Under the pieces are notes generated by a model that had not been told where the DNA came from, made no database searches, and worked only from the letters and a program-made list of their open reading frames with translations. The position numbers and the translations under genes are program-made. From an uncultured Sphingomonadaceae bacterium (lineage in GTDB: Bacteria; Pseudomonadota; Alphaproteobacteria; Sphingomonadales; Sphingomonadaceae), in NCBI GenBank assembly GCA_947497455.1, contig CANMGU010000001.1, positions 1,054,001 to 1,118,000 on the forward strand: DNA of 64,000 nucleotides, given 5' to 3'. This document shows positions 27,908 through 37,571 of this stretch, piece after piece (within the stretch, counting starts at the first letter, position 1; the number at the start of each line of letters is the position of its first letter).

Positions 27908-28660
27908 ATGAAGCTCAACTATATGGAATGCTGGAACGGTGCGATAGCAATATTGCGCGATCATAAGGAAGCGATACTCGCAATATCAGGAGTTTTTGTG
28001 TTTCTGCCGACACTGCTGATGGCGCAGTTTGTCGGACAACCGGTAATGGACGGCGTTGAAAATTTTGGCGGGATGACTGCAGCTTACTCATCATATTTCA
28101 GTGAGAATGCGTTGGCGGTTATATTGTCCAATCTGCTGATCAGCTTTGGTGGTTTTGTCGTTTTCCTTACTATTGCGCCATCTCATAGCGGTACAGTGGC
28201 GGATGACCTGGGTAAGGCGCTGCGGCTTTTCCCTTTTTTTCTGCTTGCCAATATCTTGACCGGACTAGTCACTTTTGCCGGCATGCTGCTGTTCGTCATC
28301 CCAGGTCTCTACGTCGCTTGCCGCCTGATTTTGGTGCCGATAGCCATGGCTGATACAGGCACCAAAAACCCTCTCGATGTGCTGAAGATGAGCTGGGAAA
28401 GCACCGACAAAAATGGATTCTCGATTCTGTTGCTGGTGTTGATAATTGCGATAATCGGAGCGATTACAGTGGGTGTATTGCAAATGATCATCGGGGTCAT
28501 AACGGGGCTGGCAACAAGTGGCGCGGGATGGCCGTTGATCAACAATCTGGTCTCTGCGCTTGGCGGCACGGCCTTGCAGGTTTTGTTCGCTGGCGTGATT
28601 GCATCAATCTACATGCAATTGACCGGCAAGGGATCAGACGTGAGCGAAGTGTTCAGCTGA
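27908..28660 (+). CDS. Multi-pass membrane protein of unknown function
   Basis: About 250 residues with roughly six hydrophobic segments (near residues 22-40, 72-92, 112-140, 165-190, 195-215 and 222-240) and no enzyme motif. The overall pattern (N-terminal LNYMECWNGAIAILRDHKEAILAISG, WESTDKNGFSILLL in the middle) resembles a glycerophosphoryl-diester-phosphodiesterase-type membrane domain or YciC-like protein. The start is ATG 27908, one codon after a GTG, behind AAGG. The 3' end overlaps the convergent acetyltransferase by 8 bp. Confidence 0.7.
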   Translation: MKLNYMECWNGAIAILRDHKEAILAISGVFVFLPTLLMAQFVGQPVMDGVENFGGMTAAYSSYFSENALAVILSNLLISFGGFVVFLTIAPSHSGTVADDLGKALRLFPFFLLANILTGLVTFAGMLLFVIPGLYVACRLILVPIAMADTGTKNPLDVLKMSWESTDKNGFSILLLVLIIAIIGAITVGVLQMIIGVITGLATSGAGWPLINNLVSALGGTALQVLFAGVIASIYMQLTGKGSDVSEVFS

Positions 28661-29231
28661 TAACCGGAACATGAGGTCCGGCTTCCATCGGCAGATGGCC
28701 GGTAAGACGCGGGTCGTCATGCATATCGACCTCTCGCTTATAAGCAGTAAAGCCTGCACGCTGATAAAAGCTGGGCGCGCGCTGAGAATCGTTGGTGCAG
28801 GTGTGTAGCCAAACCCGTTCGATACCGTCTTTCCAGGCGCGATCGAGCGTTTCCGCCATTAGAGAGCGGCCATAGCCTTTGCCGTTCATTTCCGGCACCA
28901 GTCCAAAATAGACTATTTCGCAATGACCGGGATCGCTGAAATCAAGCTCTACAAACCCGACGATATTCTCACCATGTTGAATTCTCACAATCTCGATTTT
29001 ATCATTGTAAAGAGTGGACCGCAGCTCTTCGTCTGACATCAACAACCGACCAAACCACAGCCACTTATCTCCGATTTTTCGAAATAGCTTTCTATATTCA
29101 TCCAGATCCGGACGATCCCAGGCTGAAAAAATGAGATCGGATTGTTCGTCTGCAGCCGACGGCTTTTGCTTCATCTCAAAATAGGTAACGATCACAGCCA
29201 ATTGTACGCCGGGTATCGCAATCGTGGTCAC
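28653..29231 (-). CDS. GNAT family N-acetyltransferase
   Basis: 192-residue acetyltransferase. The GNAT core (about 80-180) has the acetyl-CoA loop VYFGLVPEMNGKGYGRSLM and the late motif NDSQRAPSFYQRAGFTAYKRE. A 70-residue N-terminal part has a family-specific RKIGDKWLWFGRLLMSDEELRSTL. Substrate unknown. It starts with GTG at 29231 seven bases after GGAG, 4 bp behind hemF, forming the operon trmL-hemF-GNAT. Confidence 0.83.
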   Translation of the reverse strand: MTTIAIPGVQLAVIVTYFEMKQKPSAADEQSDLIFSAWDRPDLDEYRKLFRKIGDKWLWFGRLLMSDEELRSTLYNDKIEIVRIQHGENIVGFVELDFSDPGHCEIVYFGLVPEMNGKGYGRSLMAETLDRAWKDGIERVWLHTCTNDSQRAPSFYQRAGFTAYKREVDMHDDPRLTGHLPMEAGPHVPVIS

Positions 29232-29235
29232 GTCG

Positions 29236-30120
29236 TCAGCTCCATTTCGCTTCGGGCGGCAGGCTCATCAATATAGCATCCACGTTGCCGCCGGTTTTCA
29301 GGCCGAAAGTGGTGCCCCGGTCATATACCAGATTAAACTCGGCATAACGACCACGCCAGACTAGCTGTTCTTCTTTCTCATCCTCGGTCCACGGCATGCC
29401 CATGCGTCGCCGTACCAGCTTCGGGAAGATATCCAGAAACGCGCGGCCAACATCCTGCGTGAAGGCGAAATGCCGGTCGAAATCATCTTTCGATTCGAGC
29501 TCTAGATGGTCATAGAATATTCCGCCAACACCGCGATGCATTTGCCGGTGCGGGATATAAAAATAGTCATCTGCCCATTTTTTATATTTGGCATGATAGT
29601 CCGGATCATGGGCATCACAGGCTTGTTTCAGCCGGCTGTGGAAGTCAGTTGTATCTTCGTCATAGGGAATTGGGGGATTAAGGTCCGCTCCACCGCCGAA
29701 CCAGCGCTTGGTCGTGCACAGAAAGCGCGTATTCATATGGACTGCCGGAACATGCGGGTTTGCCATATGAGCCACCAGGCTGATGCCGGTTGCAAAGAAA
29801 TGCGGGTTGTCTGCTGCTCCGTGAATGGACTTAGCGAATTCTTCGCTGAATGTGCCGTCAACGGTCGATATATTGACACCCGCCTTCTCGAAAACCTTGC
29901 CTTTGATGACACCGCGGACACCGCCGCCGCCGGGGCTGTCGTCGGGATTTTTGCGATCCCAGGGCAGATAATCGAAATGCGCATCGCTGCCGGCTTCGGA
30001 TTCGATAGCTTCAAATTCGGCGCAGATATTGTTGCGTAACTCGGCAAACCAGGTCTGTGCCCGCAACTGCTGGTCATCCAGCGGGTTGTCATTTTGGCGA
30101 ATGGGAGGCTGTGCTGTCAT
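29236..30120 (-). CDS. hemF: Oxygen-dependent coproporphyrinogen III oxidase
   Basis: Aerobic decarboxylation of coproporphyrinogen III to protoporphyrinogen IX in heme synthesis. 294 residues with family blocks GGGVRGVIKGKVFEKAGVN, ATGISLVAHMANPHVPAVHMNTRF, FGGGADLNPPIPYDEDT, RGVGGIFYDHLE and GRYAEFNLVYDRGTTFGLKTGGNVDAILMSLPP (shown in parts). The start overlaps the trmL stop (ATGA). The operon supplies heme near the bc1 genes encoded divergently next door. Confidence 0.96.
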   Translation of the reverse strand: MTAQPPIRQNDNPLDDQQLRAQTWFAELRNNICAEFEAIESEAGSDAHFDYLPWDRKNPDDSPGGGGVRGVIKGKVFEKAGVNISTVDGTFSEEFAKSIHGAADNPHFFATGISLVAHMANPHVPAVHMNTRFLCTTKRWFGGGADLNPPIPYDEDTTDFHSRLKQACDAHDPDYHAKYKKWADDYFYIPHRQMHRGVGGIFYDHLELESKDDFDRHFAFTQDVGRAFLDIFPKLVRRRMGMPWTEDEKEEQLVWRGRYAEFNLVYDRGTTFGLKTGGNVDAILMSLPPEAKWS

Positions 30121-30575
30121 TTCGAAAACTGTCCTGTCTGTTTGAGCGCTTCGCCAAGCGCCATGCCTGCAGAAACGGCAAGGTTCAATGAGCGCATGCC
30201 ATTTTTCATCTTTATGGTGATTCGTTCGTCGGCACGTTGATTCACATCAATGGGCACGCCAGCACTTTCCGATCCGAATAATAATATGTCATCCGGCCGG
30301 AATGTGAATTTGTGATAGGCGGTTTCGGCCTTGCTGGTTAGCAGAACGATCCTTGCCGATCGTGAATCAACAAAAGCGAGAAAGGCATCCCAATCCGCGT
30401 GCCGAGTAAAATCGGCATGGTCAAAATAGTCCATTCCAGCCCGTTTCAAACTGCGATCGCTGAACGGAAAACCACAAGGTTCGATGATATCCACCGATAC
30501 ATCAAGACAAGCGCATGTCCTTAAAATTGTTCCTAAATTTCCGGCAATATCGGGTTGGTACAGGGCTACTCTCAT
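30117..30575 (-). CDS. trmL: tRNA (cytidine(34)-2'-O)-methyltransferase
   Basis: SPOUT-family methylase of the wobble base in tRNA-Leu. From ATG 30575 (MRVALYQPDIAGNLGTILRT) it has 152 residues, the usual length. A TTG 39 bases upstream (30614) would add an unconserved N-terminus. Conserved: NLGTILRTCACLD, the trefoil-knot SAM site LLFGSESAGVP and MRSLNLAVSAGMALGEAL. Stop overlaps hemF start by ATGA. Confidence 0.92.
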   Translation of the reverse strand: MRVALYQPDIAGNLGTILRTCACLDVSVDIIEPCGFPFSDRSLKRAGMDYFDHADFTRHADWDAFLAFVDSRSARIVLLTSKAETAYHKFTFRPDDILLFGSESAGVPIDVNQRADERITIKMKNGMRSLNLAVSAGMALGEALKQTGQFSK

Positions 30576-30747
30576 AAGACGTTCAGCATGGGGTTGTTCA
30601 TTATGTTTGGTCAATCAAAAATTGACTGTTGGCAAACCATGGTCTTCGCGGCTATCAGGCGCGCCAATAGCTGCCAAATGAAACATATTGAGGGTTCGCC
30701 CTCGATCTGGCAGACAGGGAACATAACAAACGTAAGGGCATGTTTGC

Positions 30748-31329
30748 ATGGCTAGTGTTGATACCGCGGTTGAACCCAGTGATTCGGCTGTCTCGGAAAC
30801 TGAAATTGGCGGTGTTCGGCGTCGTGATTTCATCAATATCGCAGCGGTGAGTTTTGGAGGCGTCGGCGTTGTCGCAACCGTCTTCCCGCTAGTGAATCAG
30901 ATGAATCCCAGCGCAGACGTATTGGCGCTATCATCGATCGAAGTGGATATCTCCGCGATTGAAGAAGGGCAGGCGATCAAGACCAGCTGGCGCAAGCAAC
31001 CTATTTTCATCCGCAACCTGACCGCTTCAGAGATTGAAGCTGCCAATGACGTTGATTTGTCAGGTCTGCGTGATCCGGAATCACTCGCTGACCGCACGCA
31101 GCCCGGAAAAGAAAACTGGTTGATTACGCTTGGCGTATGTACCCATCTGGGTTGTGTTCCGCTCGGTGCAGCACAAGGTGAGGTCAAAGGCGAGTATGAC
31201 GGTTATTTCTGTCCTTGCCATGGCTCACACTATGATACGGCGGGCCGGACTCGCAAAGGGCCGGCACCAACCAATTTGGAAGTACCGGAATATAGTTTCC
31301 TATCAGATACCGTCGTGAAAATCGGCTAG
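30748..31329 (+). CDS. petA: Ubiquinol-cytochrome c reductase iron-sulfur (Rieske) subunit
   Basis: Rieske protein of the cytochrome bc1 complex, 193 residues. A twin-arginine-type anchor ([24 protein letters not shown], in two parts at about 24-46) holds it in the membrane. The 2Fe-2S cluster ligands are C131 and H133 in CTHLGC and C155 and H158 in CPCHGS, and the disulfide cysteines C136 and C157 are present. The 11-bp gap to petB and the order petABC fit one operon. Confidence 0.97.
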   Translation: MASVDTAVEPSDSAVSETEIGGVRRRDFINIAAVSFGGVGVVATVFPLVNQMNPSADVLALSSIEVDISAIEEGQAIKTSWRKQPIFIRNLTASEIEAANDVDLSGLRDPESLADRTQPGKENWLITLGVCTHLGCVPLGAAQGEVKGEYDGYFCPCHGSHYDTAGRTRKGPAPTNLEVPEYSFLSDTVVKIG

Positions 31330-31340
31330 GGGCAAGAAAA

Positions 31341-32612
31341 ATGAGTTTTCCTTGGGCACAGCAATATAAACCAGCTACCGAATTCGGTCAGTGGATGGAT
31401 GACAGACTACCAATTGGTAGAATGATCTATAACAGCCTCGGTGCGGGTTATCCGACGCCACGCAATCTGAACTATATGTGGAACTTCGGTTCACTCGCCG
31501 GCGTTTTTCTGGTGGTACAGATTGTCACGGGTATCATATTGGCGATGCACTATGCCGCCAATGCGGACATCGCTTTTGACTCGGTCGAACACATCATGCG
31601 TGACGTTAACAGCGGTTGGATGATCCGTTATGCCCATGCCAATGGCGCGAGTTTCTTCTTCATCGCGATCTATCTCCATATTGGCCGCGGTCTCTATTAC
31701 GGATCTTATAAGGCTCCTCGTGAGATGATCTGGCTGCTTGGCGTTGTTATTTATCTGCTCGCTATGGCAACCGCATTCATGGGTTATGTTTTGCCATGGG
31801 GACAGATGAGCTTCTGGGGCGCGAAAGTGATTACCGGACTGTTCGAAGCAATACCGCTGGTAGGCAAGCCGATTCAAGAACTGCTATTGGGTGGCTTTGC
31901 ACCGGATAATGCCGCTCTGAACCGGTTCTTCTCGCTGCACTATCTGCTGCCGTTCGTGATTGCTGGTGTTATCATCATGCATATCTGGGCGCTGCATATC
32001 CCGGGATCGAACAATCCAACGGGCGTTAATGTAAAAGGGCCACAGGATACAGTTCCTTTCCATCCCTTCTATACGGCGAAAGACGGCTGGTTCCTGGGGT
32101 TGGCATTGATCTTCTTTACGTGGATGATGTTCTTCATGCCGAACGCTTTGGGCCATGCGGATAACTATATTCCAGCAAACCCGCTTTCGACACCGGCGCA
32201 TATTGTTCCGGAATGGTATTTCTGGCCATGGTACGCAATTTTGCGCGCCTTTACCTTCGACTTCCTGTTCGTTCCGGCGAAGCTGCTCGGCGTGCTGGCA
32301 ATGTTCTCTGCCATATTGGTCTGGTTCTTCCTGCCTTGGCTGGATAAGTCACCAGTACGCTCCGGCGACTATCGCCCCCGGTTCAAGAAGTTCTTCTGGT
32401 TTGGTCTCATCCCCTGCATCGTCGTACTCGGCATTTGTGGCGGTGCGCCGGCTGAAGAGCCTTATGTGATGCTGAGCCAGCTCGCGAGTGCCTATTATTT
32501 TGCGCACTTCCTGATCATATTGCCGCTGCTTTCTCGCATCGAGAAACCAGAGCCGCTGCCAAATTCGATAACCGAAGCAGTAACCGGCAAGCCACTAGAA
32601 CAAGCCAGCTAA
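31341..32612 (+). CDS. petB: Cytochrome b of the bc1 complex
   Basis: Full-length 423-residue alphaproteobacterial cytochrome b with about eight membrane helices. It binds hemes bL and bH and forms the Qo and Qi sites. Visible: heme-ligand His pairs ([59 protein letters not shown]) and the Qo-site [15 protein letters not shown] (PEWY). The gene is followed 19 bp later by petC. Confidence 0.97.
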   Translation: MSFPWAQQYKPATEFGQWMDDRLPIGRMIYNSLGAGYPTPRNLNYMWNFGSLAGVFLVVQIVTGIILAMHYAANADIAFDSVEHIMRDVNSGWMIRYAHANGASFFFIAIYLHIGRGLYYGSYKAPREMIWLLGVVIYLLAMATAFMGYVLPWGQMSFWGAKVITGLFEAIPLVGKPIQELLLGGFAPDNAALNRFFSLHYLLPFVIAGVIIMHIWALHIPGSNNPTGVNVKGPQDTVPFHPFYTAKDGWFLGLALIFFTWMMFFMPNALGHADNYIPANPLSTPAHIVPEWYFWPWYAILRAFTFDFLFVPAKLLGVLAMFSAILVWFFLPWLDKSPVRSGDYRPRFKKFFWFGLIPCIVVLGICGGAPAEEPYVMLSQLASAYYFAHFLIILPLLSRIEKPEPLPNSITEAVTGKPLEQAS

Positions 32613-32631
32613 GAAACAGGGATCTGAAGTA

Positions 32632-33486
32632 ATGGTAAGATTTTTCGGGATATTGATCGGTTTGTTCTTTGCTGGAATGCTGATCTATTCATTTGGGCGC
32701 GGCGCGGTTGAGTATATCTCTAATCCACCCGTCAAAGCTGTGGAATATCAGTTTCACGAAGGACCAAAGGATGTGTCCTTTGCAAGCGACGGCCCCTTCG
32801 GCAAATTTGACAAACAACAGCTACAGCGCGGTTTTCAAGTCTACAAAGAAGTCTGTGCTGCGTGCCATGGCATTCGTCTGGTCGCATTCCGCAATCTGGC
32901 CGAACTTGGCTATAACGAAGATGAAGTGAAGGCTATTGCGGCAAATTGGCCGATTGAAACGCCAGCTATCGACCCGGATACCGGTGAACCATCCACACGT
33001 CCGTCTATTCCAGCGGACAAGTTTCCGAAGCCCTTTGCCAATGATGTGGCGGCTGGTGCGGCCAATAACAATGCTATTCCACCTGATCTTTCGCTGATCA
33101 CCAAAGCGCGTAACGGCGGCGCTCCCTATGTTTATTCGCTGCTTACCGGTTACACCGATCCGCCAGCAGAGCTACCAGAAGCCAATCGCCCTGGAACGGG
33201 GCTGCACTACAACGCCTATTTTGCGAATCTGAATATTGCGATGGCACCACCGATTACCGGTGATGGTCAGGTTACCTATTCGGATGGTACTGAGGCGACC
33301 GTTTCTCAGATGTCAGAAGATGTCTCGGCCTTCCTGATCTGGACTGCCGAACCATCGCTGATCAAGCAGAAACAGACCGGCTGGGCTGTCATTGCCTTCC
33401 TTTTGATCGCTACGATACTTGGGTTCTTGTCGTACAAGACGATCTGGGCTGATGTGAAAGCCGAGAAAAAGAAAAAAGACGCATAG
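32632..33486 (+). CDS. petC: Cytochrome c1
   Basis: Membrane-anchored c-type cytochrome of bc1 (284 residues). The N-terminal hydrophobic segment (4-22) serves as signal. Heme-binding C75-A-A-C78-H79 is in VCAACHG, the axial Met in LNIAMAPPIT, and the C-terminal anchor is at about 255-277 followed by a lysine-rich tail (KAEKKKKDA). It passes electrons from the Rieske centre to soluble or membrane cytochrome c. A strong terminator follows. Confidence 0.96.
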   Translation: MVRFFGILIGLFFAGMLIYSFGRGAVEYISNPPVKAVEYQFHEGPKDVSFASDGPFGKFDKQQLQRGFQVYKEVCAACHGIRLVAFRNLAELGYNEDEVKAIAANWPIETPAIDPDTGEPSTRPSIPADKFPKPFANDVAAGAANNNAIPPDLSLITKARNGGAPYVYSLLTGYTDPPAELPEANRPGTGLHYNAYFANLNIAMAPPITGDGQVTYSDGTEATVSQMSEDVSAFLIWTAEPSLIKQKQTGWAVIAFLLIATILGFLSYKTIWADVKAEKKKKDA

Positions 33487-33510
33487 TCACTGAGCTAACG
33501 CAGCAAATAA

Positions 33511-33546
33511 AAAAGGGCTCGCCATGATTGGCGGGCCCTTTTTTTA
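33511..33546 (+). terminator. Terminator of the petABC operon
   Basis: AAAAGGGCTCGCC (33511-33523) pairs with GGCGGGCCCTTTT (33530-33542) around ATGATT, with one G-U pair, ending in seven T's. The A-run on the left may let it act on the minus strand as well. Confidence 0.9.
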
Positions 33547-33588
33547 TCCAATGCAGCGCTTTTCAATATGCAGTTTCATGCGCGGTCG

Positions 33589-33783
33589 TCAGTCTTTTAT
33601 CGACTCACGGTTCAAGTCGGCGGTCGGAGCATTTGTGTTCGCAGACGCAGCCGACGACTGAGCCTGCTTCGCCGTTTGTGTGGTTGCAGCATACCATAAG
33701 CTCGCCCAAATAGCTGCGATCGACGCAACCACCAGCGCAATTTTTCCAAGCTGGCCGAAGCCACCCCTAATCAAATCACCCAC
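33589..33783 (-). CDS. Small single-membrane-segment protein
   Basis: 64-residue predicted protein with one hydrophobic helix (about 14-33, GKIALVVASIAAIWASLWYAA) and a polar Ala/Ser/Thr/Asn tail. The only start is GTG and no clear ribosome-binding site precedes it. It could be a small membrane protein, but coding status rests mainly on the well-formed helix and the lack of any other gene here. Confidence 0.4.
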   Translation of the reverse strand: MGDLIRGGFGQLGKIALVVASIAAIWASLWYAATTQTAKQAQSSAASANTNAPTADLNRESIKD

Positions 33784-34052
33784 TTTGATTACCCACGTGT
33801 GTGAATGTTACCCGGCTCTTTTGATAAGCTAAAATCGGCAGGAGTCCATGGTTTGTCCGAAAAAAGTTTCACCATGGCGCAATTTTAAACTGCCTTTGCA
33901 GAATAAAACAATTGTCTCTGAGTGGTTTACGTTACCAAAGGTGAGTATATTTCTAGGCCATCCAATTAACGGGCTGATCATCGGTTTCGGTGCTTAAGTT
34001 TCCGGCTCAACAACCGTAAATTCTGTTGAACCCAGAATATCGGACGACAAGG

Positions 34053-34472
34053 ATGATCAACTCGTTAGAAAATCTGAAGGAAGAGAAGGCACAGACGGTT
34101 TTTCGTGAACCGCGGATACGAAAGCTCGTGAAGGTCGAGCTATTTGCTGATGCTTCAGGGCCGCATGACTCTATCGTCCGGAACCTCTCGACCTATGGCG
34201 TTCGAGCAACTTCGCCGATAGAATTACAGGTCGGGCAGTCAGTGGAAATCAACAAAAGAGGCTTTGGCAGAGTATCCGGAACGGTGCGTTGGTTCAGTGG
34301 CCGCGAGTTTGGGATGCAATTTGATGAACCAATCAATATCGAACAGTTTAATTTTGAAACACAAAATGATCAGGGGCATTTTGTGAAAAAGATCGATAAC
34401 GGTCATGTCTGGAACGGCTTTCAGACCGATACTTGCAACAAGCGGCCTGGGTTCAGCCGAAAGACGGGGTAG
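34053..34472 (+). CDS. PilZ domain protein
   Basis: 139-residue protein with a PilZ fold (about residues 20-105), which usually binds cyclic di-GMP. The C-terminal half of the motif is clear (NLSTYGVR, matching D/NxSxxG), and an Arg-rich segment REPRIRKLVKVEL supplies the N-terminal arginines. GTVRWFSGREFGMQF is a typical core strand. No output domain is attached. ATG 34053 is preferred over a TTG at 34026. It converges on glpK with a 3-bp gap. It might tie c-di-GMP to polysaccharide or motility; no target is obvious. Confidence 0.82.
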   Translation: MINSLENLKEEKAQTVFREPRIRKLVKVELFADASGPHDSIVRNLSTYGVRATSPIELQVGQSVEINKRGFGRVSGTVRWFSGREFGMQFDEPINIEQFNFETQNDQGHFVKKIDNGHVWNGFQTDTCNKRPGFSRKTG

Positions 34473-34475
34473 GGC

Positions 34476-35948
34476 TTAACTGCCCAGAACGCTGTCCACC
34501 GCCTTCTTCCAACCGATCAGACGGGTCTCGCGCTGTGACGGATCGATCGTGGCGTGATATGTTCCCAGCCCGGATATCATGATTGATGCGTCTTCCAGAG
34601 AGTTATAAATGCCGGCACCTACCGCCGCTAGCATAGCTGCGCCAAGGGCGGTGGTCTCAAAAAACTCAGGCCGCTCAACCGGGATATCCAATACATCGGA
34701 AAGGTCCTGCACCAGCCAGTCATTGACCACCATACCGCCATCAATCCGTAAACTTTGCCAGTCCGTACCATCTGCTGTAAAAGCGGTCTTCAAGTCGTGA
34801 CATTGATATGCCATCGCTTCGAGAGCGGCACGCACGATATGGGCCTTGGTAGCAGCGAAGCTGAGACCGGAAATCGTTGCGGTGGCATTGGCTTTCCAGT
34901 GCGGTGCACCCAGACCGGAGAGGGCAGGGACAAGGTAGACGCCGCCATTGTCGGTAACCGACCGCGCCAATTCTTCGCTTTCACCAGCATATTGGATCAA
35001 TCCCACATCATCACGCAGCCATTGCATCAGGCTGCCAGCAACAAAAACCGATCCCTCTAGCGCATAGGTCCGTTTGCCATCCATTTGGAAGAGAACTGTC
35101 GACAAGAGACGGTTATCTGACTTGGGTGGTTTGCCGCCACAATTGGTAAGAATGAACGCACCCGTTCCAAAGGTTGCTTTGGTCTGACCGGTATCCAGAC
35201 ACGCCTGACCAATGGTCGCGGCCTGTTGATCACCGGCGGACCCACATATTGCGATGGGTGCTCCGAACAGATCGGATGATGTCTTACCCAGATCACCAGC
35301 GCAGTCGACAATCTTGGGTAGCGTCTTTTTGGGAATATCGAACAAGGCCAGAAGATCGTCGTCCCAGTCGTGACTGTCCAGAGCCATCAACATGGTCCGA
35401 CTGGCATTGCTGGCGTCGGTAACATGCTTGCCGCCGGTCAACCGGAAAATAAGATAGGATTCGATGGTACCGAACGCCAGATTATCTCCAGCGTCAGCAA
35501 TATCAGGCCAGTTCTTGAGCATCCAACCCATTTTACTGCCGGAAAAATAGGGATCCAGAAGCAATCCGGTTTTGGCCTGGATCATGGACTCGAGATCCTT
35601 GGCCCTCAGAGCATCACATGTTTCCGCCGTGCGGCGGTCCTGCCAGACAATCGCCTTGCTGAGCGGCTCGCCCGTGCGTTTGTCCCACGCAACAATGGTT
35701 TCGCGCTGGTTGGTAATTCCGATGGCGGATATTTTTTCCGCTCCACCGGCCTGTTCGATCATTTTCTGGCAACAGCGCAGAGTCTTGTCCCAGATTTCAG
35801 CGGCATCATGCTCCACCAGGCCGGCGGCGGGATAATATTGCTGCAATTCTTCCTGCTGAGATCCGTGTAATTTGCCATCGACACCAAAGAGCATCGCTCG
35901 CGTCGAAGTGGTGCCTTCATCAATTACCAAAATCTGTTGCACTGCCAT
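34476..35948 (-). CDS. glpK: Glycerol kinase
   Basis: FGGY-family kinase phosphorylating glycerol to glycerol-3-phosphate (490 residues). Conserved: N-terminal ATP/phosphate motif VIDEGTTSTRA, GITNQRETIVAWDKRTGEPL, IVWQDRRT and FGTGAFILTN, plus the C-terminal IDGGMVVNDWLVQDLSD. It stands alone without glpF or glpD. Its Shine-Dalgarno AAGGAG is in the loop of a small hairpin (35954-35972) directly before the ATG. Confidence 0.95.
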   Translation of the reverse strand: MAVQQILVIDEGTTSTRAMLFGVDGKLHGSQQEELQQYYPAAGLVEHDAAEIWDKTLRCCQKMIEQAGGAEKISAIGITNQRETIVAWDKRTGEPLSKAIVWQDRRTAETCDALRAKDLESMIQAKTGLLLDPYFSGSKMGWMLKNWPDIADAGDNLAFGTIESYLIFRLTGGKHVTDASNASRTMLMALDSHDWDDDLLALFDIPKKTLPKIVDCAGDLGKTSSDLFGAPIAICGSAGDQQAATIGQACLDTGQTKATFGTGAFILTNCGGKPPKSDNRLLSTVLFQMDGKRTYALEGSVFVAGSLMQWLRDDVGLIQYAGESEELARSVTDNGGVYLVPALSGLGAPHWKANATATISGLSFAATKAHIVRAALEAMAYQCHDLKTAFTADGTDWQSLRIDGGMVVNDWLVQDLSDVLDIPVERPEFFETTALGAAMLAAVGAGIYNSLEDASIMISGLGTYHATIDPSQRETRLIGWKKAVDSVLGS

Positions 35949-35953
35949 CTAAA

Positions 35954-35972
35954 CCCGCTCCTTTGTGGCGGG
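35954..35972 (-). promoter_or_regulatory. Hairpin around the glpK ribosome-binding site
   Basis: On the minus strand CCCGC and GCGGG (5-bp arms) enclose CACAAAGGA, so the Shine-Dalgarno AAGGAG lies in the loop and 3' arm, five bases before the ATG. It may modulate translation initiation. Confidence 0.45.
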
Positions 35973-36051
35973 CCACGCTAATTTATCGTCTTCAAAAGGC
36001 AAGCAAAACTGAGAGAAAAGGCGATGTGATCATCAGGAGTAGCTCGCGGCA

Positions 36052-36639
36052 TCAATTGCCACTGGACACAATCTTTCGCCAAAGCCGATACCCCTTATAG
36101 ACCAGAAAGATACAAAAGATCAGAAGCAGAGATGCAATTGCAAAAGCCGCGACAGGATTGGCAAAGGCAAGGATCAGCAAACCGCCGGTGGCAACATCTT
36201 CGCCAGTGGACACGACGGCGTTGCTAACCGGTTCGGGACTGGTGTTGACGATCGCGCGGGCACCGGCCTTGGCACCATGGCTCATCAACGCTGCGCCGCC
36301 GCCAAGCAGGAAGATGACAACCTGCCATGCCGGATCACCAGAATCGACAACTGCCAACGCTAGCAAAGCGCCGCCCAGTGGACGGATAACGGTGTGAATG
36401 GTATCCCAGATACTGTCGAGCCATAAGATCTTATCGGCAAAAAATTCCGCCAGCGCGCCAAGTGCGCTGATCGCCAATACCCACGGATTGGCCAATGCAT
36501 CAAGCATCTGCAAGTTCTCCGGCAGACTGATCCATTGCAGGCGCATGGCGAGGCCTGTGACAAAGACGGTGAGATATAATCGCCAACCCGACAAAAGGCT
36601 TACGCTGCCTGCCAGACCCAGTATTTCTACAATTCCCAT
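36052..36639 (-). CDS. DUF4126 family membrane protein
   Basis: 195-residue integral membrane protein with about four to five hydrophobic stretches and no catalytic motif. From ATG 36639 it starts MGIVEILGLAGSVSLLSGWRLYLTVF, the typical DUF4126 N-terminus. Later segments are ADKILWLDSIWDTIHTVIRPLGGALLAL and AKAGARAIVNTSPEPVSNAVVSTGEDVATGGL (given in part). Function unknown. Divergent from the NUDIX gene. Confidence 0.82.
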   Translation of the reverse strand: MGIVEILGLAGSVSLLSGWRLYLTVFVTGLAMRLQWISLPENLQMLDALANPWVLAISALGALAEFFADKILWLDSIWDTIHTVIRPLGGALLALAVVDSGDPAWQVVIFLLGGGAALMSHGAKAGARAIVNTSPEPVSNAVVSTGEDVATGGLLILAFANPVAAFAIASLLLIFCIFLVYKGYRLWRKIVSSGN

Positions 36640-36744
36640 GACCGCATGATTGCCACGATCCGTCCGGCTTGGCAAATCGGCGGAACAATTGTTGATGTGC
36701 GCTATAGCTTTACATTGGTTGAGCCATGCTGTTCATAGGTTGTC

Positions 36745-37560
36745 ATGACAAACAATACTGATGTGCCCGCGATTGATGCCTTGACCGGAAAACCGATGCC
36801 GAAACCGATACCGGCCTCGACATTGGTTATTTTTCGAGACCAGCCCGGAGCAGTGGCACCGGAATTACTGATGGTCGAACGGTCGGCGAAAATGGCCTTT
36901 GCGGCAGGCGCGGCGGTTTTTCCAGGTGGCAGGGTTGATGATGCCGATTATGATTTTGCCCGGACTTTAGGCCATGATGATTTTGAGGAATATGGCGCGC
37001 GGATCGCGGCTATCCGGGAATCGATAGAAGAAACCGGTATTGCGGTGGCCGTCGATGGCGATCTTGCACCGCGCCGCGTGATTGATGCGCGCGCCGCTTT
37101 GCATGAGGGGACGATATTATCGGATATATGCAACCAATTTGACTGGCAGTTGCATCTCGACAAGCTGGTGCCCTTTACACGCTGGTGTCCGCCATTTGCG
37201 GAAAAGCGAGTGTTCGATACCCGCTTCTACATGATATCCCACGACGATCACGCTGCCGAGGCGACAGTTGATGAAACCGAAAACTACAATCTGTTCTGGA
37301 GCAGCGCGCAAGGCGTGTTGCAAAAAGCCGAAGCCGGCGACGTCAAGATCATCTTCCCAACCAAACGCAATCTGGAGCGCCTAGCACAATTCGGATCCTT
37401 TGCCGAAGCCGCAGACCACAGCAACCGTCATCCGGTGACAATGGTATCGCCGACAATCGAGAAACGCGATGACGGCGCATATCTGTGCATTCCGGAGGGC
37501 ATCGGCTATCCGGTCACGTCCGAGCCAATGGACGCGGTCCAGCGCGGCTTCAAAAAATAG
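36745..37560 (+). CDS. NUDIX hydrolase, NUDT7/NUDT19-like
   Basis: 271-residue nucleotide-diphosphate hydrolase. The Nudix box is split by an insertion: FPGGRVDDAD (about 60-69), then about 17 residues, then AAIRESIEETGI (about 88-99), which keeps the REX2EE metal-binding glutamates. This expanded form is found in peroxisomal-type NUDT19/NUDT7 acyl-CoA diphosphatases, so CoA derivatives are a reasonable substrate class. Convergent with the tRNA gene. Confidence 0.83.
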   Translation: MTNNTDVPAIDALTGKPMPKPIPASTLVIFRDQPGAVAPELLMVERSAKMAFAAGAAVFPGGRVDDADYDFARTLGHDDFEEYGARIAAIRESIEETGIAVAVDGDLAPRRVIDARAALHEGTILSDICNQFDWQLHLDKLVPFTRWCPPFAEKRVFDTRFYMISHDDHAAEATVDETENYNLFWSSAQGVLQKAEAGDVKIIFPTKRNLERLAQFGSFAEAADHSNRHPVTMVSPTIEKRDDGAYLCIPEGIGYPVTSEPMDAVQRGFKK

Positions 37561-37571
37561 CAAAAGAAGAA

